Shown piece after piece: positions 1 through 6,737 of a DNA stretch of 13,837 nucleotides (its first letter is position 1; every line of letters starts with the position of its first letter). The position numbers were made by a program, and so were the translations under genes. Source of the DNA: CAIOSQ01 sp044359885 (GTDB lineage Bacteria; Pseudomonadota; Alphaproteobacteria; CACIAM-22H2); the NCBI GenBank assembly GCA_044359885.1, contig JBIKLI010000084.1:1-13837 (forward strand). The letters run 5' to 3'. Under the pieces are notes generated by a model. The model was not told the origin of the DNA. It searched no databases and saw only the letters and a program-made list of their open reading frames with translations.

Positions 1-18
1 ACCGTGCGATCCGGCAAG

Positions 19-59
19 TGTCCCGCTGTCCCATTCCCTAGCGGTGGGACAGTGGGACA
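19..59. repeat. Symmetric cluster of TGTCCC / GGGACA hexamers
   Basis: TGTCCC occurs at 19-24 and 27-32, and its reverse complement GGGACA at 46-51 and 54-59. Each pair has an 8-bp period, and the two pairs face each other across a 13-bp centre. Another GGGACA lies at 94-99, and TGTCC repeats twice at 124-133. The arrangement could fold as a hairpin in RNA or be a multi-site operator; I know no protein that binds it. Confidence 0.6.
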
Positions 60-283
60 GCAGAATGAAGCGGTCAGGTGGCGCCGGATGGCCGGGACAG
101 ACACGGACAACACCCTGGGGATCTGTCCTGTCCGTCCGGCGACAAGGCCGGTTTCCTGGCCGCTGGCGGGCGATGTCAGTCCTGCCGATGGGAGGAAGCG
201 CCTCCGGTCGTCCTGGCGCGGATGCTTCGAGCGTCCAGGGTCCGGCACCGGATCTGCCGGCTGACCAGCCCTGTCGGCAGCGG

Positions 284-307
284 GATGATGGGCTGGATGA
301 TGGGCTG
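284..307. repeat. Perfect 12-bp tandem duplication
   Basis: The 12-mer GATGATGGGCTG occurs twice head to tail, at 284-295 and 296-307, without a mismatch. It is probably a slippage or duplication product in non-coding DNA. No coding role is apparent. Confidence 0.85.
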
Positions 308-361
308 AAGATTTAGAAGATCCGAATAGATCAGCGATATCAAATGCTTATCGAGGGAAGG

Positions 362-451
362 TGGCGGATGGGGCGGGATTCGAACCCGCGATACGGTTTC
401 CCGTATACACGCTTTCCAAGCGTGCGCCTTAAGCCACTCGGCCACCCATCC
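362..451 (-). tRNA. tRNA-Ser (anticodon GGA)
   Basis: Read on the minus strand, the RNA starts at 451 with GGATGGG, which pairs with CCCATCC (plus-strand 366-372). Discriminator G is at 365 and an encoded CCA at 364-362. The D-arm region begins GGCCGAGTGGC. The anticodon stem-loop is GCTTGGAAAGC, with anticodon GGA at plus-strand 415-417. The T arm contains GGGTTCGAATCCC. Between anticodon and T arms is a long variable arm (TATACGGGAAACCGTAT), the class II hallmark shared by tRNA-Ser, -Leu and bacterial -Tyr; the GGA anticodon reads UCC and UCU serine codons. It stands alone, transcribed away from the DUF1194 gene. Confidence 0.97.
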
Positions 452-478
452 GCGCATCGCGCACGGCGCAGGTCCGGG

Positions 479-507
479 AACATACTCAAGGGCAGCGACA
501 AGGCAAG
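479..507 (-). promoter_or_regulatory. Probable sigma70-type promoter of tRNA-Ser
   Basis: On the minus strand CTTGCC (507-502) and TATGTT (484-479) are separated by exactly 17 bp. This would start transcription near 472, about 20 bases before the mature tRNA 5' end at 451. CTTG-type -35 boxes are common in alphaproteobacteria. Called by eye on position and spacing. Confidence 0.45.
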
Positions 508-655
508 CGCGGGGTGGCGCCCAGGGTTGGGGCCCATGACGAGACAAGCGGACGGATGCTGAAATGCAGAACGCTGGCGCGAGGGCCGGCGCCGGTCAGG
601 GACAGGCGGCCACGGGCGCGCTAGATTGGTCGAAGAATATGTGCAGGGGGACGGC

Positions 656-1420
656 ATGGTCGCCAGGACCGGGATCCAGGAGATGATCCGGGACACGATG
701 CGCGTCGTGGCCTTGGTTCTGGCCGCCCTTGTCGCCGGACTGCCGGCCGCCGGCCAGGCCGAGGCGGTCGATCTGCAACTGGTTCTGGCCGCCGATGTCT
801 CCCGCAGCGTCGATGCCGAGGAGTTCGCGCTGCAACGGGAAGGCTATGCGACGGCATTTGCGGATCCGCGCGTCCTGCGCGCCATCCGCTCCGGCCAGTT
901 GGGGCGGATCGCCGTCTGTTTCGTGGAATGGTCCGGCGAATGGGCACAGCAGGTGATCGTCGACTGGATGGTGATCCGCGACGAGGCCAGCGCGGAAGAG
1001 TTCGCGGCCGCCCTGATGGCGCGACCACGTCCCTTTGCCGACCGCACCGCGCTGGGGGCTGCGATCGACTTCGCCGCCGCGCAATTCGCACGAAGCCAGT
1101 ACCCAAGCACACGCCGTACGATCGACGTATCGGGCGACGGCACGAACACGAACGGCAAGCAACCGGCGGTCGCCCGCGATCAGGCGCTGGCGCAGGGGAT
1201 CGTGATCAATGCCCTCGTGATCCTGTCCCCGGAACCGATGCCCTGGAACCCGTACCATACCCACCCCCCAGGCGGTCTTGCCAACTACTTCCGCGACAAT
1301 GTCGTCGGTGGCCCCGGGTCGTTCGCGCTGGTCGTCGAGGATTTCCAGTCCTTCGCCTACGCGATCGCCAACAAGTTGATCCGGGAGATCGCCGACGCGC
1401 GGGTCGATACGCCCGAATAA
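656..1420 (+). CDS. Secreted DUF1194 family protein (von Willebrand factor A-like)
   Basis: The predicted protein has 254 residues. An N-terminal signal peptide is visible: basic residues up to Arg16, a hydrophobic run at about 17-32 and an Ala-rich cleavage region near 33-37, so the mature protein should be exported. The rest matches the DUF1194 pattern. A MIDAS-like metal-site motif D47-V-S-R-S51 follows the first beta strand, Thr131 is a candidate second MIDAS loop, and D157-V-S-G-D-G a third, as in vWA folds. The start at 656 is chosen because AGGGGG (645-650) lies 5 bases upstream; in-frame ATGs at 626, 683 and 698 lack a well-spaced site. Substrate and partner are unknown. It is monocistronic as far as visible and has no evident link to the FDH genes. 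Confidence 0.85.
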   Translation: MVARTGIQEMIRDTMRVVALVLAALVAGLPAAGQAEAVDLQLVLAADVSRSVDAEEFALQREGYATAFADPRVLRAIRSGQLGRIAVCFVEWSGEWAQQVIVDWMVIRDEASAEEFAAALMARPRPFADRTALGAAIDFAAAQFARSQYPSTRRTIDVSGDGTNTNGKQPAVARDQALAQGIVINALVILSPEPMPWNPYHTHPPGGLANYFRDNVVGGPGSFALVVEDFQSFAYAIANKLIREIADARVDTPE

Positions 1421-1444
1421 GCCCGCCGGCGCGGGGCTGAGAGG

Positions 1445-1472
1445 TTGACATGGCCCCTTCGCCACGCATATC
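1445..1472 (+). promoter_or_regulatory. Probable promoter of the small membrane protein gene
   Basis: A perfect -35 box TTGACA (1445-1450) is followed after 16 bp by CATATC (1467-1472), a fair -10. Transcription would begin near 1480, about 30 bases before the start codon at 1513. This suggests the small gene is transcribed separately from the DUF1194 gene. Confidence 0.45.
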
Positions 1473-1512
1473 CCGAGGGACAGAATCGCAACGTCCTGGG
1501 AGGGCTGGAATC

Positions 1513-1683
1513 ATGCGCGCATTCATTGCTTCGGTCGTCGTCTCCGCCATCCTGGCGGGGGGCGCGGCATTCTACCTTGTGTCGGTCATGACCAACGACA
1601 CGGTCTATCGGACCTACGCGACGTCGGGCGCACGGGTCGGAGACCCTGGCAACAATCTGGTGGGCGCGGACTGGCGCGGCTGA
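1513..1683 (+). CDS. Small single-pass membrane protein, function unknown
   Basis: The predicted protein has 56 residues. A short N-terminus (MRAFIAS) leads into a hydrophobic segment at about 4-26, followed by a polar tail of about 30 residues with two Tyr and a Gly/Asp/Asn-rich end. It is either a single-pass inner-membrane protein with the tail outside or an uncleaved signal anchor. The start at 1513 has GGGAGG (1499-1504) 8 bases upstream; an in-frame ATG at 1450 falls inside the TTGACA box and has no ribosome binding site. I do not recognise the family. It lies 92 bp after the DUF1194 gene and just before a strong terminator, which supports it being a real short gene. Confidence 0.6.
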   Translation: MRAFIASVVVSAILAGGAAFYLVSVMTNDTVYRTYATSGARVGDPGNNLVGADWRG

Positions 1684-1727
1684 ACCTAGGCCGAGCGCTC
1701 GGCGCACCGGTCGCGCCGAAAAGAACA

Positions 1728-1760
1728 GGGCGGTGGATCGATCCGATCCACCGCCCTTTT
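1728..1760. terminator. Bidirectional rho-independent terminator
   Basis: A perfect 13-bp stem (GGGCGGTGGATCG at 1728-1740, its complement at 1744-1756) closes a 3-base loop and is followed by TTTTCGTTT on the plus strand. On the minus strand the stem is followed by TTCTTTT, the complement of the A-rich 1718-1727. It therefore sits correctly for both convergent units: the small membrane protein gene ending at 1683 and the FDH gamma gene ending at 1803. Confidence 0.92.
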
Positions 1761-1802
1761 CGTTTGGCGCGGCATCCGAAGACGACGGACGCCGCTTGAA
1801 GG

Positions 1803-2804
1803 TCACTCGGCCGGTTGAGCGGCCCGTCCACCCTTGGCACCGACTTCCGCCACCCACAGCGAGTGATGCTCCTTGGCCCAGTTGAGGTCGACTTCGCCGC
1901 TGCTCATCGCGTCGAACGCTCCCTCCATTCCGACCGATCCGATGTAGATATGGGCGATCATGACGCCCACGAGGACGAGCGACACCGCGCCGTGGACCAT
2001 CTGGGCGAGTTGCATGTCCGCGATGGTCGTCCCGGCGAACGGGAAGAGCAGGATCACGCCGCTGACCGACAGCGCGACGCCGCCGATGATCACGGACCAG
2101 AAGATCAGCTTTTGCCCGCCGTTGAACTTTTTCGCCGGCGGATGCGCCGACCCGACCAGCCCGCCGCCGGCCTTGAACCAGGCGATATCGACGGCGTTCG
2201 GGATGTTGTCCTTCACCCAGACGGCGAACATGAACACGAGACCGAGCATGAACGGGAAGGCCAGGAAGTTGTGCGCGTATTTCCCCATCTGCGAGATGAA
2301 CGCGAAGGCGTCGTAGCCGAGGATCGGCAGGATCAGGGTCTTGCCGAAGGTGATGTTGAGACCCGTGATGCCGAGGATGATGAAGCACCCGGCGGTCATC
2401 CAGTGGACGAAGCGCTCGAAGCTGTTGAACCGAAGAATCCGGGTGCCGGACGGGCCGGCGCCGATCCGGATGCGACCGCGGACGAAATAGAACACGGCGA
2501 TCACCGACCCCATGCCGAGGATGGCGATGGCGCCGATCCAAGCCTGGGTCACCTGATGAAAGCTGCGCCAGTCGCGCCCGGCGGGTTGGATCAGGATGCC
2601 CGCCTTTTCGTCGGGGATCGTGATGCGACCGGCGACGGTCGGGTTGAGTTGCCGCAGGAGTTGCTCTTCGGTGACGGCACTCGCGGTCGGATTGATCGAA
2701 GCCGGCTGCTGCGCGACAACCGGCACAGCCGCGATCAGGACAAGTGTCAGGCACAGAAGGGCCACGCGCCCGAGACGGGCGAGAAGCGGAGTGATGAGCC
2801 GCAT
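1803..2804 (-). CDS. fdhC: Formate dehydrogenase gamma subunit (cytochrome b556)
   Basis: A 333-residue inner-membrane cytochrome b that takes electrons from the beta subunit and reduces quinone. The core at about 125-290 has four membrane segments and four in-membrane His residues: H134 (FVHW), H178, H271 and H285. The 14-residue spacing of the last pair equals that of E. coli FdnI His155/His169, so two b hemes are expected. Unlike the 217-residue FdnI there is an N-terminal extension of about 115 residues: a signal-like hydrophobic stretch (about 11-31), a polar periplasmic part (about 32-85) and an extra membrane helix (about 89-108). The start at 2804 is chosen because it places the signal stretch at the terminus and follows an AAAGG-like site; the frame extends upstream without signs of coding. 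Last gene of the operon. The Wolinella-style symbol follows gene order; fdoI or fdnI is an alternative. Confidence 0.93.
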   Translation of the reverse strand: MRLITPLLARLGRVALLCLTLVLIAAVPVVAQQPASINPTASAVTEEQLLRQLNPTVAGRITIPDEKAGILIQPAGRDWRSFHQVTQAWIGAIAILGMGSVIAVFYFVRGRIRIGAGPSGTRILRFNSFERFVHWMTAGCFIILGITGLNITFGKTLILPILGYDAFAFISQMGKYAHNFLAFPFMLGLVFMFAVWVKDNIPNAVDIAWFKAGGGLVGSAHPPAKKFNGGQKLIFWSVIIGGVALSVSGVILLFPFAGTTIADMQLAQMVHGAVSLVLVGVMIAHIYIGSVGMEGAFDAMSSGEVDLNWAKEHHSLWVAEVGAKGGRAAQPAE

Positions 2805-2868
2805 GGCTTTAGCCTTTCGTTTCTTTCGCCGACGCGATCGGGGGGTGCCGCGCCGGCCATATGCTGGC

Positions 2869-2898
2869 GGCGCGGGGAGCGAGCGTGCCCCCCGCGCC
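2869..2898 (-). other. Strong hairpin in the beta-gamma intergenic gap
   Basis: GGCGCGGGG (2869-2877) and CCCCGCGCC (2890-2898) form a perfect 9-bp GC stem with a 12-base loop, directly after the beta stop codon (2909-2911). No T-run follows, so it is not a classic terminator. It could stabilise the upstream alpha-beta message or lower expression of gamma. The 104-bp gap is also the longest between the structural genes. Confidence 0.6.
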
Positions 2899-2908
2899 AC
2901 GCCGTCGG

Positions 2909-3505
2909 TCAGGTCCTGACCGTCTCCTTGTAGGCCGTGCGCCAACCCCAGGCGCCCGATCCGTAGCCGCGCTTCAGCACGCGCTCGCGATAGATCGAGG
3001 CGATGATCTCGCCGTCACCGGCGAGCAACGCCTTGGTCGAGCACATCTCGGCGCAGAGCGGCAGCTTGCCTTCGGCGAGACGGTTCGAGCCGTATTTCGC
3101 GTACTCCGCGACCGACCCATCGGCCTCGGGACCGCCCGCGCAGTAGGTGCACTTGTCCATCTTGCCACGGCTGCCGAAATTGCCGACGCGCGGGTACTGG
3201 GGCGCACCGAACGGGCATGCGTAAAAGCAATAGCCGCAACCGATGCAGAGGTCCTTGGAATGGAGGACCACGCCGTCCGCGGTGGTGTAGAAGCAATCCA
3301 CCGGGCAGACCGCGGCGCAGGGCGCATCGGTGCAGTGCATGCACGCCATCGACACCGAGCGCTCGCCCGGCTTCCCGTCGTTGATGGTCACGACACGACG
3401 GCGATTGATGCCCCATGGCACCTCGTGCTCGTTCTTGCAGGCGGTGACGCAGGCGTTGCACTCGATGCAGCGGTCCGCGTCGCAAAGGAACTTCATGCGA
3501 GCCAT
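2909..3505 (-). CDS. fdhB: Formate dehydrogenase beta subunit, four [4Fe-4S] clusters (FDH3/Wolinella type)
   Basis: A 198-residue electron-transfer subunit linking the catalytic subunit to the cytochrome b. Sixteen Cys residues fit four [4Fe-4S] clusters: C13/C16/C19/C23, C55/C58/C63/C67, C87/C90/C93/C97 and C119/C122 with C151/C155. No hydrophobic C-terminal helix is present, whereas E. coli FdnH (294 residues) has one. The length matches the roughly 200-residue Wolinella-type FdhB. It has no Tat signal of its own, so it is probably carried out with the folded alpha subunit. The ATG at 3505 follows GGGAGGAG 8 bases upstream; the gap to alpha is 18 bp. The symbol follows Wolinella usage; fdh3B is used for the same family. 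Confidence 0.95.
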   Translation of the reverse strand: MARMKFLCDADRCIECNACVTACKNEHEVPWGINRRRVVTINDGKPGERSVSMACMHCTDAPCAAVCPVDCFYTTADGVVLHSKDLCIGCGYCFYACPFGAPQYPRVGNFGSRGKMDKCTYCAGGPEADGSVAEYAKYGSNRLAEGKLPLCAEMCSTKALLAGDGEIIASIYRERVLKRGYGSGAWGWRTAYKETVRT

Positions 3506-3523
3506 TTTTCAATCTCCTCCCGG

Positions 3524-6463
3524 TCAGGCCGCGCGGATCTGGCAGAGCGTGACCTTGGTCTCCTGCATCCCGGTGACCGGGTCGTAGCCGTAAGTCGTGA
3601 CGGCATTGACCGATTCACCGAGAACGATGGGGTCCGTGCCCCGCGGATACTTGGCGCGCTGGTCTTCGTTCATGAACCAGCCCGCGAAGTGGAACGGCAT
3701 CCAGGCGACGCCCCGGCCGACGCGCTCGGTGACGAGCGCCTTCATGCGCGTCCATTTGCCCTCCGGCATCTCCGGGCCAGCGACCAGAACCCACTGGCCA
3801 TCGACGATGTTGCGCGCCGTCGCATCCGCCGGATTGATCTCGACGAACATGTCCTGCTGCAGTTCGGCGAGCCATTTGTTGGATCGCGTCTCTTCGCCAC
3901 CACCCTCGTATTCGACCAGGCGGCCAGAGGAAAGGATGATCGGGAAGCGATCGGCCACGCGTCTGTCGACGCCGGCCTTCTGGATCGACGCGCCCAGATT
4001 GGGCATGCGCAGCTGGCGCCCGTCCGGCAGAGCGGGATACTTGGCGACGAGATCGCTGCGGGGGGTGTAGATCGGCTCGCGGTGGATGGGCACGGGGTCG
4101 GGCAGGTTCCAGGCCATCGCGCGGGCCTTGCCGTTCCCGTAGGGAATGACACCCTTTTCCATGCACACGCGCTGGATGCCGCCCGACAGATCGGTCGACC
4201 AGCTCACCGCGTCGGGGTTGTTGCCACCGATGCGCTGGATCGTCGCCGTCTCGTCGGCCGTCAGCAGCGAATCCCAGCCCAGGCGCTTGAACACGCCGAA
4301 AGTGAACTCCGGATAGGGGCCCTTGATCTCCGAGCCCTCGGACCAGGAATTTTCGGCGAGCAGCGTCTTGCCCTCGTGCTCGAGGCCGAAGCGGGCGCGG
4401 AAGGTGCCGCCGCCATCCTTAACGTGCATGTTGGTGTCGTAGAGGATGTGGGTGCCGGGGTGCCGGATTTCCGGCGTGCCCCAGCACGGCCAAGGCAGTC
4501 CGTAATAGTCGCCCTTGTTCGGACCGTCCTTGGCGCGCAGCGTGACCAGATCGAAATCGCCCTGCCGAGCCATGTGCGACTTGAGCCGCTCCGGAGACTG
4601 GCCGGTATAGCCCGCCGACCAGCCGCCGCGGTTGATCTCCCGCAGAACGGACTCGGCGACAGGCTTCTTGTCCTTGACCTCGATGTTCCGGAACATGCGG
4701 TCGGCGAAACCGAGCTTTTCCGCGAGCATGTAGATGACGTCGTAGTCGTTCCTCGACTCGAAGATCGGTTCGACGAACTTCTCGCCCCATTGGATCGATC
4801 GGTTGGAGGCCGTGCGGGATCCGTCCACTTCGAACTGGGTGCAGATCGGGAGCAGATAAGTGTTGTCCTTGCGCTCACCCAGGACCGCGAAGGTCGTGGG
4901 ATGCGGGTCGGCGACGACCAGCAGGTCGAGGCGCGACAGGCCCTTGGCGACTTCAGGCATACGGGTCACGGTGTTGCCGCCGTGTCCGAACACGACCATC
5001 GCCTTGACGTTGTCGCGCTGATCGACCTCATCCGCCGGACGCAGGACGGCGTCGAACCAGCGGGTCGTCGGGATGCCGGAGGTTTCCATGTTCTGCTTGC
5101 GCGTCCGCGCGGGACGGCCACCCTTGGCCGGCACCTCGTCGAAGCGCGCCTGCAGCCACTCATAGTCCTCGCCCCAGACCCGCGACCAATGGCGCCAGGC
5201 GCCCTCCACGAGGCCGTAGTAGAGAGGCAGGTTGCCGACGTCGAGGCCCATGTCCGTGGCGCCCTGCACGTTGCAGTGACCGCGGAAGATGTTGGCACCC
5301 GTACCGGCCGAGCCGACATTGCCGGTGGCCAGCAGCAGGTTGCAGAAGGCGCGGACATTGGCCGTGCCGACCGTCTTCTGCGTGGCGCCCATGCACCAGA
5401 TCAGTGTCGCGGGCTTCTGCTTGGCGAACATTTCGGCGACGCGGCGCAGCTGGGCACCCGGAACGCCGGCGACGCGCTCGACCTCCTCGGGTGTCCACTT
5501 CTCGACCTCGGCCTGGACGCGCTCCATGCCATGCACGCGCTTGGCGATGAAGTCCTTGTCTTCCCAGCCGTTCTTGAAGATGTGCCACATGATGCCCCAC
5601 ATCACCGGAATGTCGGTGCCGGGACGGATGCGGACATATTCGGTGGCATGCGCCGCGGTGCGGGTCATGCGCGGGTCGATGACGATCACGTTGGCCCGGT
5701 TCAGCTCCTTGCCCGACAGCACGTGCTGCAGGGACACAGGATGGGCCTCGGCGGGGTTGCCGCCCATGATGATCATGGTCTTGGAGTTGCGGATGTCGTT
5801 GTAACTGTTGGTCTGGGCGCCGTAGCCCCAGGTGTTGGCGACGCCCGCGACCGTCGTCGAGTGGCAGATGCGCGCCTGATGGTCGACCGAGTTCGTGCCC
5901 CAATACGCGGCGAACTTGCGGAAGAGATACGCGCCCTCGTTCGAGAACTTCGCCGAGCCGAGCATGAACACGCTGTCGGCACCCGACGTCTCGCGCACCT
6001 GCATCAGGCGATCGCCGATCTCGTTGATCGCGACCTGCCAGCTGATGCGTTGCCACTGGCCGTTGACCAGCTTCATCGGATACTTGATGCGGCGGTCGCC
6101 GTGCACGAGTTCGCGGACCGACGCGCCCTTGGCGCAATGCGTTCCACGGTTGATCGGGCTGTCCCAGGCCGGCTCCTGACCGACCCACACGCCGTTCTGG
6201 ATCTCGCCGATCACCGTGCAGCCCACCGAGCAATGGGTGCAGATGTTCTTGCGCTGGACGACCGGTATGTTCGGCTTGACCGGACCAGCCTCAGCCCGTC
6301 GCACGGTGCCCAACTGGATCGACCCGATGGCGGCGAGACCGCCTGCCACGAGGCCCGAGCGGCGAAGGAAGGAACGGCGGTCGAGAACGCCCGAGCTCAT
6401 GCCCGCAGCGAGAGCCGCGAGGCGCGGGCGGGCGGATTCGCCGGACTTGCGCTTGATAAGCAT
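3524..6463 (-). CDS. fdhA: Formate dehydrogenase alpha subunit, Tat-exported, bis-MGD and [4Fe-4S], Cys form
   Basis: A 979-residue catalytic subunit that oxidises formate to CO2 at a bis-molybdopterin-guanine-dinucleotide Mo or W site. A Tat signal is clear: D-R29-R30-S-F-L-R followed by a hydrophobic run to about residue 50 and an Ala-rich cleavage region. C75-x2-C78-x3-C82-x27-C110 binds a [4Fe-4S] cluster, and K112 after the last Cys is the lysine usually placed between cluster and cofactor. At the metal-ligand position it has Cys (R-I-C200-H201), where E. coli FdnG has Sec; His201 is the catalytic histidine. The C-terminal part is a molydopterin dinucleotide-binding domain. The start at 6463 has GAGGAGG 8 bases upstream, and that site overlaps the stop codon of the preceding Tat protein gene, so translation is probably coupled. 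Total length is close to FdnG (1015). Mo versus W cannot be told from sequence. Confidence 0.97.
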   Translation of the reverse strand: MLIKRKSGESARPRLAALAAGMSSGVLDRRSFLRRSGLVAGGLAAIGSIQLGTVRRAEAGPVKPNIPVVQRKNICTHCSVGCTVIGEIQNGVWVGQEPAWDSPINRGTHCAKGASVRELVHGDRRIKYPMKLVNGQWQRISWQVAINEIGDRLMQVRETSGADSVFMLGSAKFSNEGAYLFRKFAAYWGTNSVDHQARICHSTTVAGVANTWGYGAQTNSYNDIRNSKTMIIMGGNPAEAHPVSLQHVLSGKELNRANVIVIDPRMTRTAAHATEYVRIRPGTDIPVMWGIMWHIFKNGWEDKDFIAKRVHGMERVQAEVEKWTPEEVERVAGVPGAQLRRVAEMFAKQKPATLIWCMGATQKTVGTANVRAFCNLLLATGNVGSAGTGANIFRGHCNVQGATDMGLDVGNLPLYYGLVEGAWRHWSRVWGEDYEWLQARFDEVPAKGGRPARTRKQNMETSGIPTTRWFDAVLRPADEVDQRDNVKAMVVFGHGGNTVTRMPEVAKGLSRLDLLVVADPHPTTFAVLGERKDNTYLLPICTQFEVDGSRTASNRSIQWGEKFVEPIFESRNDYDVIYMLAEKLGFADRMFRNIEVKDKKPVAESVLREINRGGWSAGYTGQSPERLKSHMARQGDFDLVTLRAKDGPNKGDYYGLPWPCWGTPEIRHPGTHILYDTNMHVKDGGGTFRARFGLEHEGKTLLAENSWSEGSEIKGPYPEFTFGVFKRLGWDSLLTADETATIQRIGGNNPDAVSWSTDLSGGIQRVCMEKGVIPYGNGKARAMAWNLPDPVPIHREPIYTPRSDLVAKYPALPDGRQLRMPNLGASIQKAGVDRRVADRFPIILSSGRLVEYEGGGEETRSNKWLAELQQDMFVEINPADATARNIVDGQWVLVAGPEMPEGKWTRMKALVTERVGRGVAWMPFHFAGWFMNEDQRAKYPRGTDPIVLGESVNAVTTYGYDPVTGMQETKVTLCQIRAA

Positions 6464-6476
6464 TTGTCGCGCCTCC

Positions 6477-6686
6477 TCAATAACGGTTCGTCGCGTAGAA
6501 GCGACGGACATGTTCGGTCTCGCGATAGCGGGCCTTGCGCGCGTCCTGACGGCTCTCGGTGGCCTGCGCTTCGCCGGCGACCGGGGCGACGACGGCAGCG
6601 GTCGCGGCGATGCCGGCACCCTTCAGGAAGTTGCGGCGCCCCGCGCGATCGGCGCTGTTCGTTGCATCGTCCTTCTTGTTGCGCAT
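6477..6686 (-). CDS. Small Tat-signal protein, 'formate dehydrogenase region TAT target' type
   Basis: A 69-residue protein with a twin-arginine motif (G-R17-R18-N-F-L-K), an Ala/Val-rich hydrophobic stretch (about 23-38) and a polar tail of about 30 residues rich in Arg, Glu and Tyr that ends RRFYATNRY. Small proteins of this design are a recognised family beside formate dehydrogenase genes (TIGR02811-like), but their function is not established. The tail has no Cys or His cluster that could bind a cofactor. GAGGAGG lies 7 bases before the ATG at 6686. Its TGA lies within the alpha gene's ribosome binding site, 13 bases before that start. It could be a small structural subunit, an export partner or an assembly factor. 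Confidence 0.9.
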   Translation of the reverse strand: MRNKKDDATNSADRAGRRNFLKGAGIAATAAVVAPVAGEAQATESRQDARKARYRETEHVRRFYATNRY

Positions 6687-6737
6687 GCTGTTCCTCCTCG
6701 TTGACTTTGCGATGATCCGCCGGAACCCGGTCGCGCC

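Larger units (their letters stand above)
1..361. other. Gene-free stretch beyond the tRNA-Ser 3' end
   Basis: No open frame here looks like a protein: the three short plus-strand frames overlap each other, are rich in Arg, Gly and Pro, lack a convincing ribosome binding site and show no family resemblance. The stretch holds the GGGACA/TGTCCC repeats at 19-59 and the 12-bp tandem duplication at 284-307, listed separately. The last 60 bases before the tRNA (about 308-360) are AT-richer than the surroundings. I see no integrase, no attachment-site duplicate and no clear terminator. A gene beginning left of the window could end here, but I cannot show it. Confidence 0.5.

Noticed and set aside
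1..361. Possible genomic island attachment site at the tRNA-Ser 3' end
   Set aside because: Islands often insert here, but no integrase gene and no second copy of the tRNA 3' end are present in the window.
176..547. A minus-strand frame running through the tRNA-Ser
   Set aside because: It covers the entire tRNA gene, which is certain from its arms and anticodon.
596..1465. A 289-codon minus-strand frame opposite the DUF1194 gene
   Set aside because: The plus-strand protein has a signal peptide, MIDAS-like motifs and a ribosome binding site; the antisense translation has none of these.
1815..2933. A 372-codon plus-strand frame opposite the FDH gamma gene
   Set aside because: It is extremely Asp/Glu/His/Arg-rich, the mirror of hydrophobic membrane helices, and not a plausible protein.
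2861..6715. A 1284-codon open frame on the plus strand, antisense to the FDH alpha and beta genes
   Set aside because: It mirrors strongly conserved FDH genes, starts and ends without regard to gene borders, and its Arg/Ala/His/Asp-rich translation fits no family. In GC-rich genes the codons TTA, CTA and TCA are rare, which keeps the antisense frame free of stops.
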